Source of the DNA: Clostridia bacterium
Lineage (GTDB): Bacteria; Bacillota; Clostridia; Christensenellales; UBA1242
Assembly (NCBI GenBank): GCA_016283155.1
Contig: JAEEMI010000019.1
Coordinates: 1-64,000 of the forward strand
Direction of reading: 5' to 3'
DNA length: 64,000 nucleotides
Numbering within the stretch: position 1 is the first letter of the stretch; each line of letters begins with the position of its first letter. Below are positions 17,633 to 26,041 of this stretch, piece by piece. The notes under the pieces were generated by a model. The model had not been told where the DNA came from. It saw only the letters and a list, made by a program, of their open reading frames with translations, and did no database searches. Position numbers and translations under genes: made by a program.

Positions 17633-17869
17633 TTTTTTATTTGGTGGTAGGTTGGTGCTATTGTTACGTTCAGTAGCTCCGTAACCAATACTGGTAACTT
17701 TATCAATAATTGATTGGTCAGTAATATTATCATCACATTCTAGTGTCATTGTTGCAGAAACTAAATTAACGTTGACATTTCGAACACCTTTCATTTTACT
17801 GACGGCTTTTTGAATGTTGTGTTGACAACTAGCGCAAGCCATACCGGTAATATCAAATTCGCGATACAT
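17615..17869 (-). CDS. HMA copper-binding domain / copper chaperone, N-terminal part of CopA
   Basis: This 84-residue reading frame is one heavy-metal-associated domain with GMACASC at about 10-16, the Cu(I) ligands Cys13 and Cys16 embedded in the usual beta-alpha-beta pattern. It ends with a linker rich in N, P and K and stops at TAA directly after nine consecutive A. Alone it would act as a CopZ-type chaperone; after a -1 shift in the A-run it continues as the CopA pump. ATG 17869 lies six bases after a -10 box. An upstream extension to 17938 is unlikely because it crosses the promoter. Confidence 0.85.
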   Translation of the reverse strand: MYREFDITGMACASCQHNIQKAVSKMKGVRNVNVNLVSATMTLECDDNITDQSIIDKVTSIGYGATERNNSTNLPPNKKPVKKN

Positions 17870-17875
17870 ATTTTC

Positions 17876-17904
17876 TTTATAATACCTTATGATTAAATTG
17901 TAAA
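17876..17904 (-). promoter_or_regulatory. Promoter of the HMA-copA unit, leaderless
   Basis: On the minus strand TTTACA (17899-17904), 17 bases, TATAAA (17876-17881), six bases before the ATG at 17869. A 6-bp inverted repeat (AGTTTT/AAAACT) lies just upstream, but it does not match a CopY or CsoR site I know. Confidence 0.65.
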
Positions 17905-17931
17905 GTTTTTTGCAAAACTCTACTTGTAATA

Positions 17932-17960
17932 TTGACAAATATCGCCATTTTTGCTATCAT
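17932..17960 (+). promoter_or_regulatory. Promoter of the giant coiled-coil gene
   Basis: A perfect TTGACA (17932-17937), 17 bases, TATCAT (17955-17960). The leader of about 40 bases carries GAGGGGAAAA before ATG 18009. Confidence 0.75.
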
Positions 17961-18008
17961 TAATGCTGATATCTTGGCAAAAAATAAATAAGATAATTGA
18001 GGGGAAAA

Positions 18009-21000
18009 ATGAAAAAATTATTGTTAATGGATTGGAATTTATTTAACGCAGATGGCACACCAAGTGCTTTTATGTGGGGGCTTTTAACCCTGGCTGCTGT
18101 AATTGTCTTTACGACGATTGGAATTTTAATTTGGCGTTTGGGACGAAGTTGGCGTAATAAGAAAAATGCCGAAATGTCAACACCTGTTTATAATAATGTT
18201 CAAGTCCAACCAACTCCTGTTACACCAGTGACGCAAGTACAGTTTGAGAAACGAGATGATAATAATCAGTTAGAGTTTTATGACCCCAATAAAGCCCGTG
18301 AAGAAGCTGCTAAGATTGAAGAACAACGTCGTTTAGAAGAAGAAAAACGTCAACAAGAAGAAGAGCGTTTGCGTGCTTTGATGTTGGAAGAAGAACAAAA
18401 ACGTCAAGAGCTAGAAGCGAAAGAACGTGAATTCGAAGAAAAACGTCAACGTGAACGTGAGGAGGCGGAACGAATTGCCGAACAAACACGTTTAAGTGCA
18501 GAAAAAGATAGTAAGCGTAATAACGATAATGATGTAAATAATTTCTTTGCTTCGCAAGAAGATGATGGTATGGCTTTTAACTTTAACCAAAAAGAAGAAA
18601 ATAGTTCCGATGATACGATTGATTTTTGGAGTCAAGCTGCTAATTCATCTAGCAATAATAAACCTGCGGAACCAATTGTTATGGCCGCATCAGCACCAGC
18701 AACTGATCCACGTTTGGAAAAAGTTTTGAACGAATTGGAAAATCAGAAACAAGCTGAACAGGAACGTTTTGCAAAATTAATGGCGGAACTTGATCAACAA
18801 AAGCAAGAAACAGCTCGTTTGCAAAGTGAACTACAGTCTAAACAAAAATCAGAAGATCTAATTTCTCAAGCTAAAAAAGAAATGGAACAAATGATTAAAG
18901 ATAGTCAAGCTCAAATTAATAACATTGAAAAACAAGAAAAAGCAGAAAACAATAAAAAAGAAGATAAGGATTTATTGCAAGAAATTAAAAGCGTTTTGGC
19001 AGCGGAACGCGAAGCTCAAGAACAACGTTTGCGTGAACAAGAAAATAGTTTGGCTGCGGTTTTAAATGCAATGGAAAATGAACGTCGTGCAAAAGAAGAA
19101 AATGCTTTAAATGCAGAACGTGAAGCTAAAAAGGAAGATGAGTTTGTAAAAATGCAAAATCAATATCAAGATGCAATTTTGCAAATGCAAGAAAAATTTC
19201 AAAAAATGTTAGATGATGCTAATGCACAAAAAATTGCGGCTGCAGCAAATGAAATGGAAGTAGAAAATGAAACACAAAGCGCACTTCAAGCGCAATTAGA
19301 ACGTGAACGTGCGGAAACTGCGACTTTGATTGATCAGATGCAACGTGAAGTTAATAAATTAAGTGCGGAACGTGAAGCAGAACGTCAAGAATATGCAGAA
19401 AAACAGAAAGCATTAAATGATACAATGGCAGAAGCGTTAGAGACACAACGTAAAGAGTTTGAACAAGCGCAACAACGTGTTACTGAAACTAATGTAGCAA
19501 ATATTGAAAAAATCTTGCAAGATGTGGAAAAACAACGTGCTCACGAACAAGAAATGTTCAATAATATTTTGAGCGAGATGGCTGCAGAACGTGAAGGAAA
19601 TAATCAAGTTAAAGCAACCTTAGAACAAATGGTACGTGATAGTGAAGCTCGTATTGAGAAATTAGAGAATCAAAATTTGCCTCGTGGTTTAGACGAAGAA
19701 ACAATGGAAGCATTGAAGGGTGTATTAGCTGCGGAACGTGAAGAACAAACTAAACGTTTGGAAGAGTATAAAAACGAAATTGCTAATTTGCGTGAAACTA
19801 TTGCAGCCGAACGAGCACAAAAGGAATCTGAAGAAAATGATGATGATAATAATGATGAAGGAAATCAAGTTACTTATGTTGCTCGTGATACTGAAACTGA
19901 TGATGAAATGAATGCACGTATTGAAGCAATGCAAAATGAAATTCAACGTTTGAATGATATGCGCGAAGCAGAACGTGAAGAATCAGAAAAGCGTCACGCT
20001 GAACTATTAGAAGCTTTGAATCGAACAATTGTTACTGGCGAAAATGCCCGCAGTAAAGCAACACAAGAAGCTGAACGTGATAGCGTTAACCGTATCTTAA
20101 ATGACATTGAACAACAAAATCGCATCGAGCAAGATCGTTTTGCTGATATTATGAATGAATTGGTAGTTAGTCGTGAAGATACTCGTAAGGCTCAAGAAGC
20201 AATGCAACAATTGATTCAAGAAAGTACTGATTTAATTAATCAATTAAACAGTAAACAAGAAATTCGTGGTGTTGACGAAGAAACTATGGCTGCTTTGAAA
20301 GAATTATTAGCTCACGAACGCGAAGTACAAGAAAAACGTTTAGCCGAACACGAAGAAAAATTAAACTTTGCTGTTTCAACAATTGAAGAACAAAAACAAA
20401 GCGTTGCTGAAGAACAAAATAAACAGGCTGAATACGAACAAATGATTGCTGAAATGCGTGAACAATACGAAAATGAATTGGCAACTTTACGTGAAACTAT
20501 TGCTAATCAAGCAGCAGTTAATGAGGCGGAAAATGATAAAGTTATTGACAAGAAAAATAATAATGGTGACGATGATGACGATGTAGGTAATGAAACAGAA
20601 ATTAATAATGACACCGTTAACGATGAAGTTTTGGCTCAATTAGCGCGTTTGCAAGAAAACATTGCCGCATTAGAAGAATCACGTAATGCAGAAAAGGCTG
20701 AGTTTGAACAACGTTATGACGAATTGAATAAGGTTTTAGGTGATTCATTAAAAGTTCAACGTCTAGAAATGGAGTTGGCTAAAGAACGTGAAATTAACGA
20801 ATTGAAGATGCAACAAGCATTACAAGCACAACGTAATGAAATTGAAGCTGAGAAAGAACAAGCGTTGGCTGAACAACGTGCGGAAATGAAATCTGACAAT
20901 AATGAATCGACTGATGCAATTATCGCAAGTTTCAAAGAGGAAATGAATCGTCAATATGAAGAATTCTTGCGTTTATTGAATGAGAAGAAAGCAGAAGCAG

Positions 21001-22394
21001 AAAATGCACAAAAAGAATATGACGAAATGTTAGAACACGCTAGTGCAGAAGATCAAGCCGTTTTGAAAGGACAACAATATGACGTACAAGAAATGATGGA
21101 ACAATTACGCGCAGAACGCAAGGCGGCTCGTGAAGAAGCTCAAGCATTACGTGAAGAATTGGAAGCACAACGCATTGAAACTGAAGCCAAGTTAATGAAA
21201 CAATTATCTGAGGTTAAAGAAGGTTTAGTTTCAGAATTATCAAGTGAATTAGAAATTAAAGAAAAATTCAATGCAATGGAACGTGAAGTTGAAGCGCAAA
21301 ATCAAGAAAAATTACAACAGAATGAAGCTGAAGAAGCCCGAATCAAACAAGAATACGAAGAATTTAAACAGCGAATTGCGGATGAAGTTGTTGCTTTGGA
21401 AGAAAAGAATGCTGCTTTACAAGCTGAATTAGAAAAAGCTCGTGCAGAAAAAAACAGCGATGATGAAGCAAAACAAGCTGAATATGAAGAAAATGAAAAA
21501 CGTTTACGTGAAAAATATATGCAATTACGTAACGAATTGATGAAAGAGGCCGAACAAGTTAACAAACAATCCGAAGAAATTGCTGCGGAAAAACAATCAA
21601 TTGAAGATAAGAAAAAGGATTTGGAAGAAGAAAAAGCTCGTTTGCAAAATGAAGTTGCGATGTTGAAACAACAAGTTTTGGAAATCAAAACTCAAGATAA
21701 CAATCAAGGTGGTACAATTACTGAAGAACAACTGGCTGAAGTTCGTGCATCTTTGGAAGCAGAATATCAACAACGCGAGAAAGAAATGTTGAATAAATTA
21801 GAGGAAGAGAAACAAGCATTAGTAGCACGGGAATCACAATTGAAATTGAAGGAAGAAACTATTGCTCAAGAAGAAGAGCGTATTCGTGAACAAAGTAAAG
21901 CTGTTACGACAATGATTACTAACCGCGAATATACCAAAGAAGAACGTGAACGTTTAGTATTGGATTATAGCATGAAATTACAGGATTTAGAGGAACGTTT
22001 GCGCCAAAACGAAAAAGCATTGCGTGAGAACAACCGCGAATTTATTCCATTGCGTCGTATTAAAAATACATTAGACCGTGATTTACGTTTATTACGTAAG
22101 CGTGAAGCGATTGTTGCTAAACAAGAAGTTTTGGTCTATGGCGTTAATAATATTTCAACAGTTGAACCAGAACGTATTAAAAAATTAGAGCAAGATATTA
22201 AACAATTGACTGGTTTGCAACAAAGTGTGGCTAACTGCGAAACAATCTTGAATAAAAACAAGGATCGTTATCCGACTTTGGAAAATCTTGATCGAGTATT
22301 GCGTGCTCAAAATGAACAAATTCGTCGTGATTTGGAAGAAGTTAAATCTGCAATGGCAATGTTCGGTGAAGATGCTACAGGTGCAGTACAATAA
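18009..22394 (+). CDS. Giant membrane-anchored coiled-coil protein (1461 residues)
   Basis: I do not recognise this protein. ATG 18009 is chosen because GAGGGG precedes it. A single transmembrane helix at about 18-40 is followed by basic residues, so the long C-terminal part should be cytoplasmic. Residues 90-1400 are almost continuously charged (E, K, Q, R, A) with heptad spacing, broken by acidic/Asn-rich linkers near 615 and 840. Three homologous modules of about 95-115 residues start near 233, 495 and 690. The C-terminal 150 residues are less repetitive and could be globular. It could be a structural scaffold at the membrane. RuvX follows after three bases. Confidence 0.75.
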   Translation: MKKLLLMDWNLFNADGTPSAFMWGLLTLAAVIVFTTIGILIWRLGRSWRNKKNAEMSTPVYNNVQVQPTPVTPVTQVQFEKRDDNNQLEFYDPNKAREEAAKIEEQRRLEEEKRQQEEERLRALMLEEEQKRQELEAKEREFEEKRQREREEAERIAEQTRLSAEKDSKRNNDNDVNNFFASQEDDGMAFNFNQKEENSSDDTIDFWSQAANSSSNNKPAEPIVMAASAPATDPRLEKVLNELENQKQAEQERFAKLMAELDQQKQETARLQSELQSKQKSEDLISQAKKEMEQMIKDSQAQINNIEKQEKAENNKKEDKDLLQEIKSVLAAEREAQEQRLREQENSLAAVLNAMENERRAKEENALNAEREAKKEDEFVKMQNQYQDAILQMQEKFQKMLDDANAQKIAAAANEMEVENETQSALQAQLERERAETATLIDQMQREVNKLSAEREAERQEYAEKQKALNDTMAEALETQRKEFEQAQQRVTETNVANIEKILQDVEKQRAHEQEMFNNILSEMAAEREGNNQVKATLEQMVRDSEARIEKLENQNLPRGLDEETMEALKGVLAAEREEQTKRLEEYKNEIANLRETIAAERAQKESEENDDDNNDEGNQVTYVARDTETDDEMNARIEAMQNEIQRLNDMREAEREESEKRHAELLEALNRTIVTGENARSKATQEAERDSVNRILNDIEQQNRIEQDRFADIMNELVVSREDTRKAQEAMQQLIQESTDLINQLNSKQEIRGVDEETMAALKELLAHEREVQEKRLAEHEEKLNFAVSTIEEQKQSVAEEQNKQAEYEQMIAEMREQYENELATLRETIANQAAVNEAENDKVIDKKNNNGDDDDDVGNETEINNDTVNDEVLAQLARLQENIAALEESRNAEKAEFEQRYDELNKVLGDSLKVQRLEMELAKEREINELKMQQALQAQRNEIEAEKEQALAEQRAEMKSDNNESTDAIIASFKEEMNRQYEEFLRLLNEKKAEAENAQKEYDEMLEHASAEDQAVLKGQQYDVQEMMEQLRAERKAAREEAQALREELEAQRIETEAKLMKQLSEVKEGLVSELSSELEIKEKFNAMEREVEAQNQEKLQQNEAEEARIKQEYEEFKQRIADEVVALEEKNAALQAELEKARAEKNSDDEAKQAEYEENEKRLREKYMQLRNELMKEAEQVNKQSEEIAAEKQSIEDKKKDLEEEKARLQNEVAMLKQQVLEIKTQDNNQGGTITEEQLAEVRASLEAEYQQREKEMLNKLEEEKQALVARESQLKLKEETIAQEEERIREQSKAVTTMITNREYTKEERERLVLDYSMKLQDLEERLRQNEKALRENNREFIPLRRIKNTLDRDLRLLRKREAIVAKQEVLVYGVNNISTVEPERIKKLEQDIKQLTGLQQSVANCETILNKNKDRYPTLENLDRVLRAQNEQIRRDLEEVKSAMAMFGEDATGAVQ
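18705..19050 (+). repeat. Coiled-coil module, copy 1
   Basis: Begins DPRLEKVLNELENQKQAEQERF and ends with LAAEREAQEQRLREQENSL. The copy has a longer middle than copies 2 and 3. Confidence 0.6.
19491..19784 (+). repeat. Coiled-coil module, copy 2
   Basis: Begins NVANIEKILQDVEKQRAHEQEMF, contains MVRDSEARIEKL and RGLDEETMEALKGVLAAERE. Closely parallels copy 3. Confidence 0.7.
20076..20361 (+). repeat. Coiled-coil module, copy 3
   Basis: Begins RDSVNRILNDIEQQNRIEQDRF, contains LIQESTDLINQL and RGVDEETMAALKELLAHERE. The RG-DEETM-ALK core shared with copy 2 is not explained by low-complexity heptads alone. Confidence 0.7.
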
Positions 22395-22397
22395 TTT

Positions 22398-22820
22398 ATG
22401 CGTTGTTTAGGAATTGATTATGGTCGCCGAAGAATTGGGTTAGCATTGTCTGACCCAACTTTGTTAATAGCATCACCGCTAATTATTATTGAAAATCGTG
22501 GCATTAAAAAAACTGTGTTGCAAATTTTAGATATTATAAAAAAAAATGATGTGAAACAAATTGTTGTTGGTTTACCATTACACGCTAATGGCGATGAAAG
22601 TGAAATGTCACGTGAAGCGCGACAATTTGGGGAAGTATTTGTTGCTTTAGGGTATCCTGTTGAATATGTTGATGAAAGATATACGTCTTTTGAAGCAGAA
22701 TCTTTGATTGGAAATAACCGTCAAAGTAAAAATTTAATTGACAAAGTGGCGGCTTCAATTATACTTCAAATATATCTTGACGAAAGGAGAAAGTCGTTAA
22801 ATGAAAGCAAAAATCACTAA
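22398..22820 (+). CDS. ruvX: Holliday junction resolvase-like nuclease RuvX (YqgF)
   Basis: The 140-residue protein has the RNase H-fold pattern of YqgF: MRCLGIDYGRRRIGLALSD at the N-terminus with the first catalytic Asp, VVGLPLHANGDESEMSREARQF in the middle, and YVDERYTSFEAE with the second acidic site. The family is implicated in 16S rRNA 5'-end processing and recombination. It starts three bases after the coiled-coil gene stop and overlaps the ferredoxin gene by 20 bases. Confidence 0.95.
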   Translation: MRCLGIDYGRRRIGLALSDPTLLIASPLIIIENRGIKKTVLQILDIIKKNDVKQIVVGLPLHANGDESEMSREARQFGEVFVALGYPVEYVDERYTSFEAESLIGNNRQSKNLIDKVAASIILQIYLDERRKSLNESKNH

Positions 22821-23001
22821 TACTTGTATTTGTTGTGGTACTTGTGCGGGGATTTGTCCAATGGGTGCTGTGTCAATGGCAACCAGTGGTGACCATTATG
22901 AGGTTGACCCTAATAAATGTATTGCTTGCGGATCGTGTATTAATGCTTGTCCAGTTGAAGCAATAGTCGAAGATCATTCTGATGAAAAGGAAAGCAAGTA
23001 A
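22801..23001 (+). CDS. 2[4Fe-4S] ferredoxin
   Basis: This 66-residue protein has two CxxCxxCxxxCP clusters (CICCGTCAGICP and CIACGSCINACP), the classic clostridial ferredoxin arrangement that carries low-potential electrons. The acidic C-terminus is typical. AAAGGAG lies about 11 bases before ATG 22801. It could serve the pyruvate:ferredoxin oxidoreductase encoded at 29851-32997, which is inference. It overlaps ruvX and is followed at once by the DUF1292 gene. Confidence 0.95.
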   Translation: MKAKITNTCICCGTCAGICPMGAVSMATSGDHYEVDPNKCIACGSCINACPVEAIVEDHSDEKESK

Positions 23002-23002
23002 A

Positions 23003-23287
23003 ATGGTTTACGAGAGTATTGTTGAAAAATTATTTGATGAAAACAACGATGACATTATTGAACTAGAACAAAATGATGGTGTAGTTGTTAAATTCGAACA
23101 AGTTGCGGTTGTTGCTTATAATTCTCAATATTATGCGATTTTGCATCCAATCGATTTAAAAGATGATGAAGTGGTGGTTTTCCATTTAATCGAAGAAGAT
23201 GAGGATAGCTTAGAATTCGTTACTGATGAAAAACTATCAAAAAAAATTTTGGAGGTATATAAAGAAGATGTCAGCGAAGACGATTAA
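23003..23287 (+). CDS. DUF1292 family protein (YrzB-like)
   Basis: This 94-residue acidic protein matches DUF1292: MVYESIVEKLFDENNDDIIELEQNDG, then FEQVAVVAYNSQYYAILHPID and a EDSLEFV-DEKLSKKILEVYKE end. In Firmicutes the family commonly follows ruvX (yrrK-yrzB), as here, with no known activity. ATG 23003 is preferred because the frame upstream overlaps ferredoxin. The 3' end overlaps the pyrophosphatase gene by 20 bases. Confidence 0.85.
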   Translation: MVYESIVEKLFDENNDDIIELEQNDGVVVKFEQVAVVAYNSQYYAILHPIDLKDDEVVVFHLIEEDEDSLEFVTDEKLSKKILEVYKEDVSEDD

Positions 23288-23816
23288 CAAAAATGTGATT
23301 TGGCATTCAATGAATCCAAATCGAGTTACACCAGATGAATTTGTGGCTGTAATTGAAATTCCAAAGGGATGCAAGAAAAAATATGAATTGGATAAAGAAA
23401 CTGGTCTAATTATTTTAGACCGTGTATTGCGTACTGCAACACATTATCCTTGTTCCTATGGTTTAATCCCTTTAACTTTGTCGGAAGATCATGATCCATT
23501 GGACGTTATGGTAATCTGTTCAGAAACATTGGATCCAAATACTTTGGTAAAATGCCGTCCTGTCGGTTTAATTGAAATGATTGATAAAGGGGAAAGGGAT
23601 GAAAAAATCATTGCTGTAGCAGCCGATGACCCTTATGTAAACCAATATCAAGATATTAACGATGTACCGAAAATTTTGGTTGATGAAATTGAACATTTCT
23701 TAAAAGTATATAAAAATACAACTGATAAGGTTGAAGTTTTTGCACCAAAGAATAAAGCAGCCGCTAAAAAAGTAATTCAAGAGGCAATTGACACATATCG
23801 TCGTAACGTGTTATAA
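23268..23816 (+). CDS. ppa: Inorganic pyrophosphatase, family I
   Basis: The 182-residue enzyme hydrolyses pyrophosphate and so drives biosynthetic reactions. Family I motifs are all present: IEIPKGCKKKYELDKETG, DRVLRTATHYPCSYGLIPLT and DHDPLDVMVI, with the metal-binding Asp residues of DHDPLD. Length and ends are normal. ATG 23268 follows GGAGGT at 23251-23256; an upstream in-frame extension to 23226 lacks family residues. Its last codons contain the promoter for rpsB. Confidence 0.96.
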   Translation: MSAKTINKNVIWHSMNPNRVTPDEFVAVIEIPKGCKKKYELDKETGLIILDRVLRTATHYPCSYGLIPLTLSEDHDPLDVMVICSETLDPNTLVKCRPVGLIEMIDKGERDEKIIAVAADDPYVNQYQDINDVPKILVDEIEHFLKVYKNTTDKVEVFAPKNKAAAKKVIQEAIDTYRRNVL

Positions 23817-23817
23817 T
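23788..23817 (+). promoter_or_regulatory. Strong sigma-A promoter for rpsB-tsf-frr
   Basis: Perfect TTGACA (23788-23793) and perfect TATAAT (23812-23817) with an 18-base spacer, within the last codons of ppa. It gives a leader of about 100 bases before rpsB, room for a ribosomal-protein control structure that I could not define. Confidence 0.8.
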
Positions 23818-23924
23818 CAAAAATCATTAAAATTTCACTTTGATTGTGAGTATTTACTTGTTGCGGAAAATCCGTTTAGCGAATATGATGACCAATCGAA
23901 GGCAGACAAACAAGGAGGTAAAAA

Positions 23925-24761
23925 ATGTCAGTAATTTCAATGAAACAACTTTTAGAATCGGGAACTCACTTCGGCCATCAAGTTAGTAAGTGGAACCCGA
24001 AAATGAAGAAATATATCTTCACCGCACGTAACAACGTGCACATCTTGGACTTGGAACAAACCACGGTCTTAATTGATCGTGCGTATGAATTCTTACGTGA
24101 CCAAGTCGCTGCAGGTAAAAACGTACTTTTTGTTGGTACGAAAAAACAAGCAGAAGAAGCAATTAAAACCGAAGCGGAACGTTGTGGAGCATATTATGTT
24201 AACAGTCGTTTCTTGGGCGGCACGTTGACTAATTTTGCGACAATTCGTAGCCGTGTTGAACGTATGAATAAATTGCACAATATGGAAAAAATGGGTGAAT
24301 TCGCTTATTTGCCAAAAAAAGAAGTTGCTAAATTGATGGATGAACGCGATAAACTGGAAAAGAATTTACGTGGTATCGCTGAAATGACTTCGTTGCCAGG
24401 TGTTTTAGTAGTCGTTGATTCGAAGAAAGAACACATTGCTGTTGGTGAAGCACGTAAATTAGGTATTCCAGTAATCGGTATTATTGATACCAACTGTGAT
24501 CCTGATGATGTTGATGTTATTATTCCAGCAAATGATGATGCAACCCGTAGTGTTAGTTTAATTTTGGCTGCATTAGCTGATGCTGTGATTGAAGCTAAAG
24601 AAGGTGTTGAATTACGTTCAACAGTTGGTGAGAAAGAAACTGTTTCAATGGCTGCAGCAATTAAAACTAAGGCTGTTTTAGAGCAAGTTGAACAAAAAGA
24701 AGATGATGGTGTTACCATTGAAAAAACGAAAACAACAAAAAATTCAAATGGAGATAAATAA
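23925..24761 (+). CDS. rpsB: 30S ribosomal protein S2
   Basis: The 278-residue S2 begins MSVISMKQLLESGTHFGHQVSKWNPKMKKYIF and contains FVGTKKQAEEAI, GGTLTNF and the C-terminal GIPVIGIIDTNCDPDDVDVIIPANDDATRS. It has a charged tail of about 50 residues beyond the core. GGAGG precedes ATG 23925. It leads the rpsB-tsf-frr operon. Confidence 0.97.
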   Translation: MSVISMKQLLESGTHFGHQVSKWNPKMKKYIFTARNNVHILDLEQTTVLIDRAYEFLRDQVAAGKNVLFVGTKKQAEEAIKTEAERCGAYYVNSRFLGGTLTNFATIRSRVERMNKLHNMEKMGEFAYLPKKEVAKLMDERDKLEKNLRGIAEMTSLPGVLVVVDSKKEHIAVGEARKLGIPVIGIIDTNCDPDDVDVIIPANDDATRSVSLILAALADAVIEAKEGVELRSTVGEKETVSMAAAIKTKAVLEQVEQKEDDGVTIEKTKTTKNSNGDK

Positions 24762-24763
24762 TT

Positions 24764-25411
24764 ATGAGCGATATTATGAAGTTAAAAGAAGCAACCGGGG
24801 CTGGTGTTCTAGATTGTAAGAAAGCATTAGATGAAGTAAAAGGTGATTATGAAAAGGCAGTTGCTTTATTGCGTGAAAAAGGTAAAGCAAAAGCTCTGAA
24901 AAAAGGTAATAGTGATCGTATTGCCGCTGAAGGTGTAGTTGGCTCATATATTCATATGGGTGGTAAAATTGGTGTTTTGGTTGAAATTAACTGTGAAACT
25001 GATTTTGCACAAAAAAGCGATCAATTTAATCAATTAGTAAAAGATGTTGCAATGCATATTGCTGCTGCAAATCCTAAATATGTTAATTCAAGTGAAGTTC
25101 CTGAAGCTGTTTTAACTCAAGAAAAAGAAATCTTGAAAAAACAAGCAATGGAAGAAGGTAAACCGGCTGCGATTGCTGAAAAAATGATGGAAGGCCGCAT
25201 TAAAAAATATTATCAAGATTACTGTTTGATGGACCAACCTTTTGTCAAAGATGGTTCCAAAACTATTGCTGATGTTGTTAATGAAACCATTGCGTTTGTT
25301 GGTGAAAAAATTACGATTCGTCGTTTTGTTCGTTATGAAATGGGCGAGGGTATTGAAAAACCAAAAGAAGATTTTGCTGCTGAAGTTTCAAAAACTATGG
25401 AATCCAAATAA
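24764..25411 (+). CDS. tsf: Elongation factor Ts
   Basis: EF-Ts recycles EF-Tu by nucleotide exchange. The 215-residue protein has the N-terminal UBA-like helix pair (KLKEATGAGVLDCKKALDE) and the core with TDFA (ETDFAQKSDQF) that inserts into EF-Tu. It is shorter than the 290-residue E. coli form, similar to other short EF-Ts proteins of Firmicutes relatives and cyanobacteria. It starts two bases after rpsB. The next gene is frr; pyrH, which usually lies between, is missing. Confidence 0.96.
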   Translation: MSDIMKLKEATGAGVLDCKKALDEVKGDYEKAVALLREKGKAKALKKGNSDRIAAEGVVGSYIHMGGKIGVLVEINCETDFAQKSDQFNQLVKDVAMHIAAANPKYVNSSEVPEAVLTQEKEILKKQAMEEGKPAAIAEKMMEGRIKKYYQDYCLMDQPFVKDGSKTIADVVNETIAFVGEKITIRRFVRYEMGEGIEKPKEDFAAEVSKTMESK

Positions 25412-25423
25412 GGGGGATGTTTT

Positions 25424-25999
25424 ATGGATTATCTTAACGAAAAACTTAATGAATTGTTGTTTAATTACGAAGAAAAATTAAGTAAACGCTTTGATTATCT
25501 GAAAAATGAATTTATTACTATACGTGCAGGTCGTGTTGATACGCGAATTGTTGAACGTGTTACAGTAGATTATTTTGGTACAATGACTCCAATTAAAAAT
25601 TTGGCGAATATTTCTTGTGCCGATGCACGAACTATCGTTGTTAATCCTTGGGATGGTTCAATATTAGCGTCAATGGTTAAAGCATTGAGTGCGGCTAATT
25701 TAGGTACAACCCCGGTCGATGATGGACGATTAATCCGTTTGGTGTTCCCTCAATTAACCGCAGAGAGTCGTAAAGAATTGGTTAAGAAAGTTCATAAGAT
25801 AGCGGAAGATACACGTGTTGGAATGCGTAATGAACGTCGTGACGCTTTGGATCAACTAAAGAAAATTAATCTTGCAGATAAATTAAGTGAAGATGATGTT
25901 AAAAATGTTGAACACGATGTTCAGAAAATGTTAGACGATTATATTAGTAATGTCGATTCAGCACTTAATCAAAAAGAAAAAGACATTATGACAATATAA
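25424..25999 (+). CDS. frr: Ribosome recycling factor
   Basis: RRF splits post-termination ribosomes with EF-G. The 191-residue protein includes the hinge and domain I pattern: RAGRVDTRIVERVTVDYFGTMTPIKNLANIS, then the long three-helix bundle with IRLVFPQLTAESRKELVKKVHKIAEDTRVGMRNERRDALDQLKK. GGGGG lies before ATG 25424. It ends the ribosomal unit; cdsA after it has a separate promoter. Confidence 0.97.
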   Translation: MDYLNEKLNELLFNYEEKLSKRFDYLKNEFITIRAGRVDTRIVERVTVDYFGTMTPIKNLANISCADARTIVVNPWDGSILASMVKALSAANLGTTPVDDGRLIRLVFPQLTAESRKELVKKVHKIAEDTRVGMRNERRDALDQLKKINLADKLSEDDVKNVEHDVQKMLDDYISNVDSALNQKEKDIMTI

Positions 26000-26004
26000 T
26001 TTTA

Positions 26005-26033
26005 TAGACGTTGTTTTGATACTGTGTTATAAT
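26005..26033 (+). promoter_or_regulatory. Promoter of cdsA, leaderless or nearly so
   Basis: TAGACG (26005-26010), 17 bases, TGTTATAAT with -10 at 26028-26033, eight bases before ATG 26042. No Shine-Dalgarno site. Confidence 0.6.
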
Positions 26034-26041
26034 TTTATATT

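Noticed and set aside
17909-17925. AGTTTT/AAAACT repeat as a copper-repressor operator
   Set aside because: It does not match the CopY (TACAnnTGTA) or CsoR sites, and similar AT repeats are common in this sequence.
23824-23924. A known ribosomal-protein leader before rpsB
   Set aside because: A leader of about 100 bases exists, but I could not find a fold matching a described S2 leader.
24305-24718. Long open frames antisense to rpsB, hslU, topA and the coiled-coil gene
   Set aside because: They follow codon bias of the real gene on the other strand, lack ribosome sites and match nothing known.
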